The notes below the pieces were generated by a model. It had not been told where the DNA came from and ran no database searches. It saw nothing but the letters and a program-made list of their open reading frames with translations. From Xestospongia bergquistia (lineage: Eukaryota > Porifera > Demospongiae > Haplosclerida > Petrosiidae), in contig OZ014413.1 of assembly GCA_963965975.1 (NCBI GenBank), positions 5,218,001 to 5,282,000 of the forward strand: a stretch of 64,000 nucleotides of DNA. The letters are read 5' to 3'. A program made the translations under genes and the position numbers. Below are positions 46,372-58,900 of the stretch, piece after piece; within the stretch, counting starts at the first letter, position 1; each line of letters begins with the position of its first letter.

Positions 46372-47801
46372 TATAACATTTTACACACACAACAATAGCT
46401 ATACACACACTCTAACATGCTCATCTACGATTGTCAAGGCCTGTTAGGTTACTATAACAACGATGTACGGAGATGAACGGATTCTAGAAGACGGACTTAA
46501 ATTTATGGAGTGTTATACTAATAATTTACTGTATTAAATAATCTTAGCCAGAATGGGGACCTACTGACACAGGGTACTGATTATTGTGCTAATAATTTAC
46601 TGTATTAGTTGGAAGGCTAAATTACTGTTGATATAATATGACTTATGACTCAACGATCTGAGTCAGGATGAGAATATCAATATCTTACAAAACTACCGAG
46701 AACAGTACAGGATACCTGATAGGTAACTGTAAGAATGATTATTACATCACAAAAAACACTCATTATGTAACAGATATATAGAGTACATGTCTTGTTTGTT
46801 GTGTGTTTATATTGAATGAACTTTTGTGTACTTTTGTTTTTGCAAATTGACATTTTATTTATTAACTTCATCTAATTAAGTCAACATCATTACTAGTCCA
46901 TTATATGAGTATAGTCCTGATACTTTACAAATGTCATAATGTAATGTTGTGATATGACTCACAACGTTGTGTCATTTATAATACATGTACATCAGTACAT
47001 TTATAAAACTTTATATATTGAAAACAAGTATATCATTTAATGTTCTCAAATCTGAGTGTTTTAATACAATATTCCCAAAGACTATAAACTAGTAATAACA
47101 TTTAAAGGAAAGCTCAAGAATACTTACACATACAGACATTGGGGACTCCATGAATATATACAGCTGTTGGGAGAGGGGAGTGGCTAGCTATATGAGACTG
47201 CCCACCTATTTGATTGATTTCTACATTTAATGTATTATATTCTGTTCATTTTGAGAATGACAGCGGAATTCCAATAATGACTTACATCATCAAACAAACT
47301 TGGGTATGGCATGATAGTTGTAAAGTTTTTATTAAAACTCTTTATATTTCTTTATCAATAATACACAGTATTTATTAATATCATTAGTGAACAATACATA
47401 AGAGAGAAAATAGTACATATAACTGCAAGTAGAAATGTATGGAGATGTGACATGTTTAATAAAAAGTAATCATTTCATTATAAATATAATTACATCATTA
47501 TGATGTCATTAATATAATGGTAACACTTGGATGCCCTTTTTAGACTCTTACTCTGCAACAAATGATTAAAAAGAAGGGGCCCTTACAAATCTAAGAAGTT
47601 ATTTCTTACAAACTAACTGATATGCTAAACAGTGTTCAGTAGTAAATGTTCTCTGATAATTAATATAATAAGTTAGGAGAGTTTGTATTAATATATCTAT
47701 TGTTATTTTTATTATTATAATTAATAGTTATAATTAAAGTGTGTTGGTGATGGTAAGATAGCTATTAAAAACTTATACAATACAATTATGTAGTAACTTA
47801 C
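46372..47801 (-). other. Intron of the broken paralog, duplicated at 56.5-58.0 kb
   Basis: This non-coding stretch aligns along its length with 56545-58025, for example CACACACTCTAACATGCTCA, ATACATGTACATCAGTACAT and GATGTCATTAATATAATG. It is the intron between the linker exon and the LRR exon. I see no other gene in it. Confidence 0.7.
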
Positions 47802-47879
47802 CTTTAGTTTCAGATGTTGTAACTTGTACATGTTCTGTTTTGATTTGATCTGATGTTGACTCTGATATTGGAGATAACT
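47802..47879 (-). pseudogene. Linker exon of the broken paralog
   Basis: A 78-nt exon, the same size as the intact copy at 58026-58103, bounded by CTATAG and GTAAG. It reads SPISESTSDQIKTEHVQVTT. Confidence 0.75.
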
Positions 47880-48532
47880 CTATAGAAATAATGAGTAAGG
47901 AAATAGTTAATGATAAGTCTATATAAAACAGAAACAACATGATCAGCATTTATTACTGAGACAATAATATTGCAGAAGTTTGCATTGTTAACAAACACCA
48001 ATAAATGGCTATTTATTAAATATTTGTTATGAGGCAATATAATACATCTTATCACATTACTTCATAAAGACTGACAAGATTACTTGTATCTCTCTAAGAC
48101 TATCATTGCCAAGACAGCTGACAATAGTGTTCTTATGTCATTCAATGTGTAGTCATCTGGATCCCAAGCAAGGACAAAAGTGGCAGTGTCACCAATAAGA
48201 GGAGTAGGAGTAGTTGTAACTGAAAAGATTTCCTCTAGACAAACATGAACAGATGAAGACTGGCAAAACTCTTCAACAGTTTTCTTGTAAGCTTCAATAT
48301 GTGTCTTAGCTCCTTCTACATTGAATTGCTCTACTACTGCTTCCAGAGAATTGATATCAATCAGTGTATATTTGTCACGAACATCTAACACATCACTGAT
48401 ACTTTTACAGTGAGCTAAGGAAGGCTTTAGTGGAGGGTACCAATCTTCAAGAAACTTTGTCATATCTTTCAATGGAGGTGGCTTGCTTTCAATTATACTT
48501 CTTATGATGTTAAAGATGTAGAAAATGACAAT

Positions 48533-48752
48533 TGACTTAATGTATTGTATAAGTATTGTTGTGTATGTGTCTTATCATAACCATAAATATTAATTAACTC
48601 TGTGTGTTATTGTAGTTTGTTCTTAGAATGTTCTAGAAGGTTCTGGTGTATTATCTTTGCTATATAAGTTTTGATTTGTGTACTCTCTTGCTGCTCAATC
48701 CTTTGAATTGTTAATATTATACTTATTTGAATCTTCAGTAAGACTCTCAACA
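48533..48752 (+). repeat. 5' LTR of copia
   Basis: 220 bp, including TATATAAG (about 48662) as a TATA-like box. It differs from the 3' LTR at 5 sites by my count, about 2.3 percent. Confidence 0.9.
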
Positions 48753-48769
48753 GGTTATGAGCCCAGCAG

Positions 48770-51700
48770 ATGGCGTCTGAAAATCGTAGTGTTATCGTAC
48801 CACTTAACAGCAGTAACTACGCGACATGGAAGATTCAATGTCGGATGGCCTTGATAAGAGATGCTATGTGGAACATTGTAGATGGAACAGAAGTAGCACC
48901 TACTGGAAGTGCCGCAACAGCAGAAGCCCAATCGAAGTTCAAAGCAAGACAGGATCGAGCATTGGCGACAATTGTTCTTTCGATCGAACCGTTGTTGTTG
49001 TACTTACTTGGCGACCCTAAAGATCCGACAGAAGTCTGGAAGAAATTAGAGGATCAGTTTCATAAGAAGTCTTGGGCGAACAAGTTGATGCTAAGATGAA
49101 AACTCTATTCACTGAAGCTTGGAGAGAAAGACTCTGTCCAGGAATACATTAAGAATATGACCGAGATCTTTGAGCAGCTCTCATTTATAGGAGACACTGT
49201 TACTGATGAAGATTGTGTGGTGTTTTTGCTGGCCAGTCTGCCAGACTCGTACAGAATGTTAGTAACGGCCCTTGAAGCACATTCTGATGTACCTAAGATG
49301 GAAGTAGTCATAGAGAGATTGTTACATGAAGAGCAGAAACAGAAAAGGGAGATAGAAACTCATAGTGACACCTTACTAATGACAAGATCAAACCCCAAAC
49401 ATGGAAAAGGACCGAAATGTTTTCGTTGTAAAAGATTTGGTCACATTCAGAGAAATTGCCCCGACTAACGTTACCAAGAAGAGAGTGTTAAACCAGAGAA
49501 AAGATATATGAAACCTAAAGTGACAAAGAGAAGAGATGAGCGGGAGCATTTTACGTCACGGACAAGGGAGGTCTCGTAATCGTGACGATGAAGACAGTGA
49601 CATTGGTCTAATAGTTACACATGTTTTATCAGTAGGAAAGTCATGTGACTCAATTGGTACCTGGGTCATTGATTCGGGAGCCACCTGCCACATTTGCTGT
49701 GATATCAATCAGTTTGTAACGATAAACTCCCTACCTGAGTCAGTGAATATCACACTTTGAGATGGTCATAAGTTAACAGTAACAAAACAAGGTGATGTTG
49801 TAATTTTTGTTGGGACCGAGAAGGAAAGAGAGAGGAGATGTGTGTTACATGACGTACTTTTGTCCCAGAGTTGTCCTTTAATTTGTTTAGTGTACCAAAG
49901 GCGACTGAAAGAGGAGCCTCCGTTATCTTTGAAGATATGAAATGTAGCATTTTTATTAACAAGACAGATCTCATCGCAGAAGGTACCCAGAAAGGAAAAC
50001 TCTATCACCTGATGTACCGAGCAAGCACGTTACATACTTCAGAAGAAAGTATCAATACATCAGTGACTGAGGATATATGGCACTGACGTTATGGGCACCT
50101 AAATTCGAAATACTTGAAGCTATTAGTACGGAAAAGGCTAGTGATTGGTTTAAATTACGATTGTTGAAAGGATATGAAGCTTTGTGAATCCTGCGTTAAA
50201 GGAAAGCTTCACAGAAATCCCTTCACTAGCAGTGAAAGATACACAAGGAAACCACTCAAGTTAGTCCATACTGATGTTTGTGGAAAATTGGAAGCGAGTT
50301 CACTGAGTGGTGGTCAGTACTTCCTCACGTTTATTGATGATTATTCTCGTTATATTTGGATTTACATTCTAAAACACAAGAGCGAAGTGTTCGCTCATTT
50401 CAAGGAGTGGAAAGCCATGGTTGAGAAATCTACTGGTCACGATTTAATTTCCATTTGAAGTGATAATGGTGGTAAGTATTTATCATCAGAGTTTCAAAGT
50501 TACCTCAAAGTAGAAGGAATCAAACATGAGAGAACTGTACCTAAAAATTCCAAGCAAAACGGTATAGCAGAGAGGTTGAATTGAACCCTCGTTGAGTCTG
50601 TTCGTTCTATGTTGGCCGATGCAACATTACCCAAGGAGTTTTGGGCCGAAGCCCTATCAACCGCTACCTATCTACGAAACTGAAGTTCAACCAAGGCTCT
50701 AGCTGGTCTGACACCATACGAAGTACTTAAAAGGAAAAAACCCTGTGTTGATCATCTTAGAATTTTTAGATGTGTCGCTCATGCACATACCTAGTGATGA
50801 GAGGAGAAAGTTGGATCCTAAGTCTAAACGTTGTATTCTACTCGGCTATGGTACAGATGTTAAGGGGTACCGTCTATATGATGTTGAACGACGGAGAGTA
50901 TTTTATAGCAGAGATGTAGTGTTTGATGAATCGAAGATTGGAATGAATAAAGAGAACAAGAAAGACATTTCTGAACAGCAGGAAGAATTTCCAAGTGAAT
51001 CTAACGATACCAGCAGATCAGATATTGATGAGTATGATACACCTCCTAACGAAATACAGGAAGAAACGAATAATGAAGAATTAAAAAATTAAGATAATGA
51101 AGATAATGCACCATAGATCAGAAGATCTGAACGAGAGAGAAGAAAACCTGACTATTATGGAATATGGGTAAACTCTGTAGAAGAAGTGCAAGAACCGAAT
51201 ACGTTTGAGGAAGCTATCACAAGTCCACATAAAGATAAATGGATAACTGCTATGCAAGACGAGATGCACTCCTTAAGTGAAAATGAAGTATGGGACTTGG
51301 TAGAACCTCCTAATGACAAACACATTGTTGGAAGTAAATGGGTCTACAAGAAGAAAATTGGAGAGAATGGATTGATTGAGCGATACAAGGCCAGATTAGT
51401 GGCACAAGGTTTCTCACAGAAATACGGTCAGGACTACGAAGAGACCTTTAGTCCTCTTCTTTGATTTGAGTCAATAAGAACTGTTATCGCAATATCCGCT
51501 CAAGAGAAACTAAAAATACATCAAATGGACATAACTACTGCATTTTTAAATGGAGAACTTGAGGAGGAGGTCTACATGACATAACCGGAAGGTTTTGAAT
51601 TGAAGGGTCAAGAGAATCTCGTGTGCAAATTGAAACATAGTATTTATGGTTTACGTCAGTCTCCACGTTGTTGGAATTTTGCACTTGACAAGAAACTACA

Positions 51701-52777
51701 AGAAATGGGATTCAATGAAATACCTAGTGACCCTTGTGTATATATGAGTTCAGAAGGAGAGATAGTCATTATTGCTGTTTATGTAGATGATATTTTGTTA
51801 GCAGGAAAGAGTCTGAAGCAAATAGAGAAAGTTAAGAAGATGCTGGGTGTACATTTCAAGGTCAAGGATATGGGAGAGTTAACTTACTTCCTGGGAGTAA
51901 AAGTTATTCAACGTGAAGATGGTTCAGTATGGATTGGACAACCACTGTACACAGAAGAGCTACTCAAGAAATTTAATATGGATCAAGACAAATAAATGCC
52001 AACACCTGTCAATACTGGACAGAAGTTAGTTCAAGCTAATGAAGATTCTGAGTTGGTGGAAGTTAATCTTTACCAATCAGCAGTTGGTTGTCTACTCTAT
52101 TTAGCTACACGTACTAGGCCAGATATTGCTTATGCTGTAGGAAACCTATCTAAATTCTGCACCAAACCCACCAAGGAACATTGGACAGCTGTTAAAAGAG
52201 TAATGAGATACCTTAAAGTTACCATTGGATATGGACTCTTATACAGTAATGAATGTAATAGTGAATGTGTTGGTTACTCAGATGCCGACTGGGCAGGAGA
52301 CTTAACAGATTATAAGTCAACATCAGGATATGTCTTTACCTTTGGAGGTGCAGCTGTCAGTTGGAAAAGCAAAAAACAAGAATCAGTAGCTCTATCCACC
52401 GCTGAAGCGGAGTACATGGCTCTATCAATGGCTGCTCAAGAAGCAACCTGGATGAGAAGATTGTTATCTGATTTACGTTACACCCCTTCCCATCCAACAG
52501 TAATATATGAAGATAACAATCTACAATTAGCATGACTAAGAATCCGACATTTCATAGAAGAACCAAGCACATAGGTATTAAGTACCACTTTGTAAGGGAG
52601 CAAGTTAAGAACGAATTTATCAAGATTATGTATTGCCCATCTGAAGAAATGATCGCTGACATATTTACCAAGGGACTAAGTAAAGAAAAATTTTGGAAGT
52701 TTCGTAGCATGATGGGAATTAAAAACGAACTCATTGGTTGTAAAGAAGAAAAGGACACATCAATCTGTAAGAAGTGA
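48770..52777 (+). pseudogene. Copia gag-pol, many nonsense codons
   Basis: From MASENRSVIVPLNSSNYATW at 48770 come gag, then a zinc knuckle CFRCKRFGHIQRNC (about 49420), protease (VIDSGATCHI, about 49670), integrase (CESCVKGKLHRNPF, then FIDDYSRYIWIYIL, about 50180-50370), reverse transcriptase (YVDDILLAGKS, about 51780) and RNase H (GYSDADWAGD, about 52270; tail ADIFTKGLSKEKF). Stop codons lie at 49097, 50084, 50456, 50582, 50681, 51462, 51582 and others, with a one-base deletion near 52514. Compared with the conserved residues of the family, most stops are one C-to-T step from CGA (arginine) or CAA (glutamine). The element cannot make functional proteins. Confidence 0.9.
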
Positions 52778-52811
52778 GAAGGAGTGTAGAAAAATGACAC
52801 TTTCTACAGAT

Positions 52812-53031
52812 TGACTTAATGTATTGTATAAGTATTGTTGTGTATGTGTCTTATCATAACCACAAATATTAATTAACTCTGTGTGTTATTGTAGTGTGTT
52901 CTTAGAATGTTCTAGAAGGTTCTGGTGTATTATCTTTGCTATATAAGTTTTGATTTGTGTACTCTCTCGTTGCTCAATCCTTTGAATTGTTAATATTATA
53001 CTTATTTGAATCTTCAGTAAAACTCTCAACA
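52812..53031 (+). repeat. 3' LTR of copia
   Basis: 220 bp, nearly identical to the 5' LTR. It follows a purine-rich tract and TTCTACAGAT. Confidence 0.9.
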
Positions 53032-53169
53032 AAAGGTAATACCAAATTCTGTTCTAATGCCAGTAAATTGATATTAGTGTCTTCATTTACAAATTGAACT
53101 TTGTCCTTCATCACTGTTTTCACTATAATCATATTAATATGTACTATAATATAATTCATAATTTATATA

Positions 53170-53520
53170 CTAACCATAATCATTGAAGATAGCATTACCA
53201 AGTGGTACATTTTCAGTGAATCTCTTTAACACACTAGCAAACACCTCCAGGTTATGATGATTGATATGAACAGCACGACATAGTAATTTTAAAAGGACTC
53301 CTTTTATCACTGATTCAGATTGACTAGAATGTTCTAGACTACTTAGTGTTTCTTCTGATATTATTGTAGGATCTTGATCGCAAAGTAGGCATCCAATACT
53401 AATAGGATCATGTAGAGACTGGGATAGAATGGCATAGTGACAACGAAGAATATCACTAGCACATTGTTCAGGAGTACTTTGATCTGTCACAGCTTCATTA
53501 GGAGCTGTTCATATCTCCTT
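53170..53520 (-). pseudogene. CARD-like helical exon 2 of the broken paralog
   Basis: The minus-strand frame EQCASDILRCHYAILSQSLH, then GCLLCDQDPTIISEETLSSL, then VLLKLLCRAVHINHHNLEVF repeats the layout of the preceding exon (53590-53890): hY-x-L-SQSL, a lead of I/V and cysteine, SE-TL, and a final helix with HHNL-F. It is a six-helix death-fold-like pattern, closest in spacing to CARD, but this is inference. A TGA lies near 53510 in the likely frame. Confidence 0.5.
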
Positions 53521-53589
53521 GTCTTCTGGAAATTTTTGAGCTGAATGAATGAAGATAGATTTAGTGGAATATAATATATAGTATTTACC

Positions 53590-53891
53590 ATATTCCCTGA
53601 ATAATTTGTTTGCTAAAGCTTTTGTCTCTTCATATTTGGACAAAACTGTAGCAAATGTTTGGAGGTTTTTGTGATGTGAAGAAACTGCTGTGTGTATAGC
53701 AGTTAAGAGAATTGTCTTCTTATTTTCAGCTGAGTTATCAAGTGTTTCATCTCATCCAGAGTTCTTTCACTAATACATCTCTCACTATATAATAACTGAG
53801 ACACATATACGGGATAGATCAGAGACTGTGATAGGGTAGTGTAATAGTTCTGTAGAATAGCAACTGCTTTATTAGGAGCGTCTGATACTAT
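53590..53891 (-). pseudogene. CARD-like helical exon 1 of the broken paralog
   Basis: It begins after ATTATAG at 53890 and its phase agrees with the DEATH exon donor. It reads SDAPNKAVAILQNYYTTLSQ, then YVSQLLYSERCISERTLDE. A missing base near 53750 then shifts the frame to ETLDNSAENKKTILLTAIHT and SSHHKNLQTFATVLSKYEET. It ends at a GTAAAT donor at about 53590. The frameshift breaks the protein. Confidence 0.5.
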
Positions 53892-53940
53892 AATGGAGGA
53901 GATTGAATAATTTACCAACTATACACTCTCTGTCACTTAC

Positions 53941-54268
53941 TGTTTATAGGAACTGACAATTGTCTTAACATTTTTTTGTACTCAATAGCTAAACTCATTT
54001 GTCCAACAGCTTCCATCTTCAATGTGCCCACAATTTGTCTCCTTGGAGACTGAGGTTTAGTATTCAGCCACAGTTTATACATCTTTAACACTCTGTTAGA
54101 GACAAACTTTGACTCATGGTCGATTTCATTTAATTTTCTAACATCAAGTTCAAGCAGGGTTTCCATCTGCATCTTCCAGTTAGTACTGATAGGAACATGT
54201 GCACATAACTCAGCTAAAGTTGGTTTTCCATTTAACACCTCATCAAATGAACTATCTCTAGTAGTCAT
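53941..54268 (-). pseudogene. DEATH-domain exon of the broken paralog
   Basis: This exon starts MTTRDSSFDEVLNGKPTLAE and aligns over its full length with the intact copy at 59164-59488, including CAHVPISTNWKMQMETLLEL, MYKLWLNTKPQSPRRQIVGT and the same donor position (AACA then GTAAGT at 53941/53940). It is itself open; the downstream exons carry the breaks. DEATH domains mediate receptor and apoptosis signalling through like-with-like binding. Confidence 0.7.
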
Positions 54269-54269
54269 T

Positions 54270-55960
54270 TTAATCTAAATAATTGTTGTTGTACTATATA
54301 TAATGAGCAATTAAGATAGTAGTTATTTACTTACTGAACCAAGTATATCTGTCTTTTACCATACAACGTCTTTTATCCCCTCCTTGGAAACCTGTCATAT
54401 GACACTTATCATAACAATGAATATGATTTCCAATATAACAATGAATAAGACTAATGACTCTTTTTAAAAATGTATTTGGTAAAATTAATATCTGTAGTTA
54501 AAGTCATTTACTTACCATACTGAGGTATGTGTTCTCAGTCAGTGGATATTGTTATTATTAAAAAAACTTGATTATTGGCCTTTTTTATTTGTTAAACAAA
54601 TTAAATAATCAAGTTTTTAGACTTTTCATTGTGTTATTGCTTAATCATTAAAATTGCAACAAAATTTTCAAAAGGAATGCATTGGAAATTAAAATATTGA
54701 GTTAATAGTCAACATTCAAATTTTACTAGTCAGTCAATATTTAATATTCAATGTGCAATTACCTAAATGAAAATTATTTCACAATGACCTTAACATTGCA
54801 GGTCATAGAAACATGGTGAATGCAACTTTAAATTCTTGTTTAGTTTCTACCAAATATTACTTTATACTTTTATGTATAAGATTGTTTTAATGATAAATGA
54901 GAGACCATTAAACATAACGTTATATTACTTTATACTTTTATGTATAAAATTGTTATAATGATAAACGAGAACTGACCATAGTCAAAATAAATTGAGCTCA
55001 GATCAATATTAGTTTATTCATTTATGGAAGCAGTACTAAAACCATCAGCAAATAATGAACTTATACACTGACAAGAAAGTCATCGTAATAATATAGCTGA
55101 CATGCATCCACAAAACTTCTTTGATTAAAGTGAGATGATATAATATGATAGAGAGAAATCAAATACGTTGTTTATAGAGAACTAAAGTAATCTCTTATAA
55201 AAATGATACAAGAGAGAACCTAATGACGGCTGATTTTGTGAGATTGTTATCACAACAGGAGGAAACCCCTGACTTAATAAATAAATAGCTAAGGTATTAC
55301 TATATTCATTTAATGTAGGAACTTAATATTATGAAGGATATAGTTAAGAGTATTGGGAGAAATGGGATTGTTTTAATGATAAATAAATGGGGCTGCCCAT
55401 CTATGGAATGAGACACATCTTGGAAACAGCAACTTCAACCAACTATTTTGTAAGTGATATTCACTAGTCTAATAGTACAATGTAGGTATCCTAACTTACT
55501 GTTATAAGTACTGATATTCACTAGTCATCCTAGAGGTCACTATATACTGAGTTTATAATGTCTTTCATGTTTTAGACTCATCAAGATCCTCCTTCTTGGT
55601 ACAGTGAATTAAAGCAGAGAGCTGATATACACAAAGGAATATGCCATCCTAAATACTAACAATAATATTTGATTTTATATAGCTACTAACTAGAGGACTA
55701 TTAATGTATAATTTAGTCTAGTTTGTTAGTTATAATTCTATTTGTAAATATTAGAAATAACAATATTGAAGCATTTATTATTAAATAATGTAGGCATGGT
55801 CAATTGTCTTTTACTAGAAAAAAGTGAATTATAAAAATTGTTAACTTTGTTAGAAGACAAAGAACTGGAAACTGAAGTATTTAACTAATAATTGACTTAA
55901 AGGAATTTAAAAGAATTTATTTTTAGCAAAAATATCAACAAAAGTACAAGAATAACTAAT
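54270..55960. other. Intergenic spacer between the paralogs
   Basis: The part 54300-54540 aligns with the upstream region of the intact paralog (59500-59720), including a possible 5'-UTR exon donor (CATACTGAGGTATGTG region). From 54560 to 55960 it is AT-rich, with one short hairpin (54563-54577 with 54604-54618) and no coding frame. Confidence 0.5.
54563..54618. repeat. Short hairpin
   Basis: The arm AAAACTTGATTAT pairs with ATAATCAAGTTTT across a loop of about 26 bp. No motif links it to a gene. Confidence 0.6.
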
Positions 55961-55962
55961 AA

Positions 55963-58900
55963 TTAACGAAGTCTATTATAATTAATCCGCAAATACTTCA
56001 AACTATTATTTTTAACAACAACATTTTGTAATTGTTGTTCACCAAATTTAGTAATTTCAGGACAATTAATGAGAACTAGTTCTTGTAACATTTTATTTTT
56101 AGTAATGAGATGACAGAAATGAGGTATATCTTTATCAGAAATGTTATTGTCATCCCACAAGTATAATTCCTTGATTATTTTATTGTCAGTTAGAGGTATT
56201 GTTAGTAAATGGTAGGCATCTGGTAAGAGAGGTGAGGAGTGAAGATGTAGTTCCTCCATTGTTTTGCTATGAGTTACTACTTGTGACAGTTGACTGACAC
56301 AGTTACTATCAAAATGTGTGTTCCATATATCAAGTCTCCTCACTTGACATTCATTAATATCAGTCAATACTGTTAGTAAACTTTGAGGAGATAATGAATT
56401 AAGTTCAATCCTCCATGTTGTGTGTTGTGGTCTCTTTAATTGATGTATCACTTCTTTACATTCTGCCACAGTAGATGAAGTAAGTTTAACTTTATTACTA
56501 CTCCATTTAACACTTCCAGTGTCTCCTATAATAAAACATAGTTACTATATAATATTTTACACACACAACAATAAGCTATACACACACTCTAACATGCTCA
56601 ACTACGATTGTCAAGGCCTGACAAGGAAGATAATGCCATTACTAATGTTAGGTTACTATAGCAAAAATGTAAGGAGATGAACAGACTCTACAAAGCAAAA
56701 TTAAATTTACTGAGTGTTATACTAATAATTTACTATATTAGATGACTTGAGTCAGGATGGGTATGTCAATATCTAGTGACACAGGCGCGCAAGGTACTGA
56801 ATTGTTGTACTAATAATTTACGGTATCAGTTAAAAGGCTAAATTGCTATTGATATATTAGACTCAATGGTCTTAGTCAGCTGGATGAGGATATCAATATC
56901 TTACAAAGCTACTGAGACCAGTACAGGATACCTGGTAGATAACTGTAAGGATAACGAGTACATTACAGACAACACTCATTATGTAACAGATAAATAGAGT
57001 ACATGTCTTGTTTATTGTGTATTTATAATATTGAATAAACTTTTGTAGACTTTTTTTTGGCAAAGTAATATTTTACTATATTAAATCTATTTAACATTAG
57101 TAATTAAGTTAACATCATTACCAGTCCAGTATATGAGTATAGTCCTAGTACTTTACAAATGTCATAATATAGTGTTGTCATATGACTCACAATGTGTCAT
57201 TTAAAATACATGTACATCAGTACATTTATAAAACTTTATATATTAAATGACAATTATATTATTTAGCGTAATATTAATTCACTTATACCAGTTCTTAGTT
57301 CTTGGTATTTTAATAGAATATTCCTAAAAGCTGTAAATTAGTAATATTTAAAGGAAGGCTGAAGAATATCTATGCACACATACATTGGGGACTTCATAAA
57401 TATATCTATTTGGAGAGGGAGTGGCAGGCTACATGAGATTGTCCATCTCTTTGATTGGACTACACTATACTCATAACGTCCAACATTCTCTTCATGTTGA
57501 GTATGATTGTGGTTTAGTATAATTCCAGTAATGACCTACGCCATCAACATAACTTGGTATTATGGTTGTAAATTTTTTGTTAGGCATATTGAAGCTTTTA
57601 TGTTTCTTTGTCCATAATAGACAGAGCTTATGGATATCATTAGTGAACAATATATGAGAGAGAAAATGCACACTGTAGGTAGAAAAGTATGGACATGTGA
57701 CATATTTTATAAAATAATCATTTTATTATAAATGTAATGACATTATTATGATGTCATTAATGTAATGATAATTCCTGCATGTCCTCTTTAGTCTCTTAGT
57801 CTGCAATGAAATGCTTAAAAAGGAGGAGACCTTACAAGTCTAAGAAGCTCTCTCTAGCAAACTAACTAACTGATATACATAACAGTGTTCAGTAAATCTG
57901 AAGATTTTGTATCTCTTGTCATTCTTATCATTATAATTAATAGTTATATTTAAATTTTGGTTAGTGATGGTATATTGCAAAGATAGCCTTAAAAACTAAA
58001 ACTTGCAAATTATGTAGGAACTTACCTTTAGTTTCAGATGTTGTAACTTGTACATGTTCTGTTTTGATTTGATCTGATGTTGATTCAGATATCGAAGATG
58101 ACGCTATAGAAATAATATGTAAGGAAATAGTTAGTGATAAGTCTATATAAAATATAACAACATGATCAACATTTACTACTGATACAATAATATTGCAGAA
58201 GTTTGCATTGTTAACACTAATAAATGAGTTTTTATTAAATATTTGTTATGAGGCAATATAATACATCCTTCCAATAAAATACACATTATTAATGACTGAC
58301 ATGTATCTCCTTAAGACTATCACTATTATCAATTAAGATGACTTACTTAATTCAGAAAGAGAAGGTTGAGTCAGTTTAACATGGCTCTTGGGGAACATCC
58401 CACTGGTTGTATTAAGGGTTCCCATGTACCATTCTTTATCAACCTATGAAAAATGAATATTTTCAGTAGAGTTGAATGGATGGAAGTCTCTCTTTCCATA
58501 CATACCTTAATGACATCTTTGATAACATCTCCAACATTTAAGTTTAGTTGATCATCATCTGCTTTGTTATAAGAGAACTGGACAATAGCCTCTACAAGAG
58601 GTTTTTCCCAGGTAATAATACGACTGTTATGATTAACATAATAGATACGTCCATTATGTGAAACCCTACTTTCCCACCCAGGAGGTAATAACTCAGATTG
58701 TTGATATGATTGTTGGGATCCTGTGTAACATGTTAAGTAAATAAAACAACTGTATTATATAATAATATGGAAAGTTCATTTAATACATTTATTTGTTAAG
58801 ATAACAATATTTATCTATGAACAAATTGTTAAAAGTTTTCCTTTAAATGTGGACAACATGTACAAATAATGAACAGACTTTGATACATCCATTCATTTAA

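Larger units (their letters stand above)
48533..53031 (+). mobile_element. Ty1/copia retrotransposon, full length but dead
   Basis: It is bounded by two 220-bp LTRs (48533-48752 and 52812-53031) starting TGACTTAATG and ending CTCAACA. After the left LTR is GGTTATGAGCCCAGC, the copia-type primer site complementary to initiator tRNA-Met. Internal length is about 4.06 kb and the gag-pol order is complete. The flanking 5 bp differ (ACAAT on the left, AAAGG on the right), so no target duplication is visible. Confidence 0.92.
48056..53147 (-). pseudogene. Helical-domain exon of the broken paralog, split by copia
   Basis: The exon begins at about 53147 (VKTVMKDKVQFVNEDTNINL, then ALEQNLVLP) and is interrupted at 53032 by the copia element. 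It resumes at 48530 with FYIFNIIRSIIESKPPPLKD, then LAHCKSISDVLDVRDKYTLI, AKTHIEAYKKTVEEFCQSSS and LGDTATFVLAWDP-like sequence, to a stop at 48080. The frame is one base out across the insertion. The domain (HC-x-SISDVLDV, AKxHIxxYK) is a helical module I associate with sponge proteins from memory; I cannot name it. The intact paralog has WW and SH3 exons instead. Confidence 0.6.

Noticed and set aside
48770..52777. Possible non-standard genetic code, because stops recur at R and Q positions
   Set aside because: The host-type DEATH-WW-SH3-LRR gene reads cleanly with the standard code, and TGA would have to mean Arg, which is not a known nuclear code. C-to-T decay explains it better.
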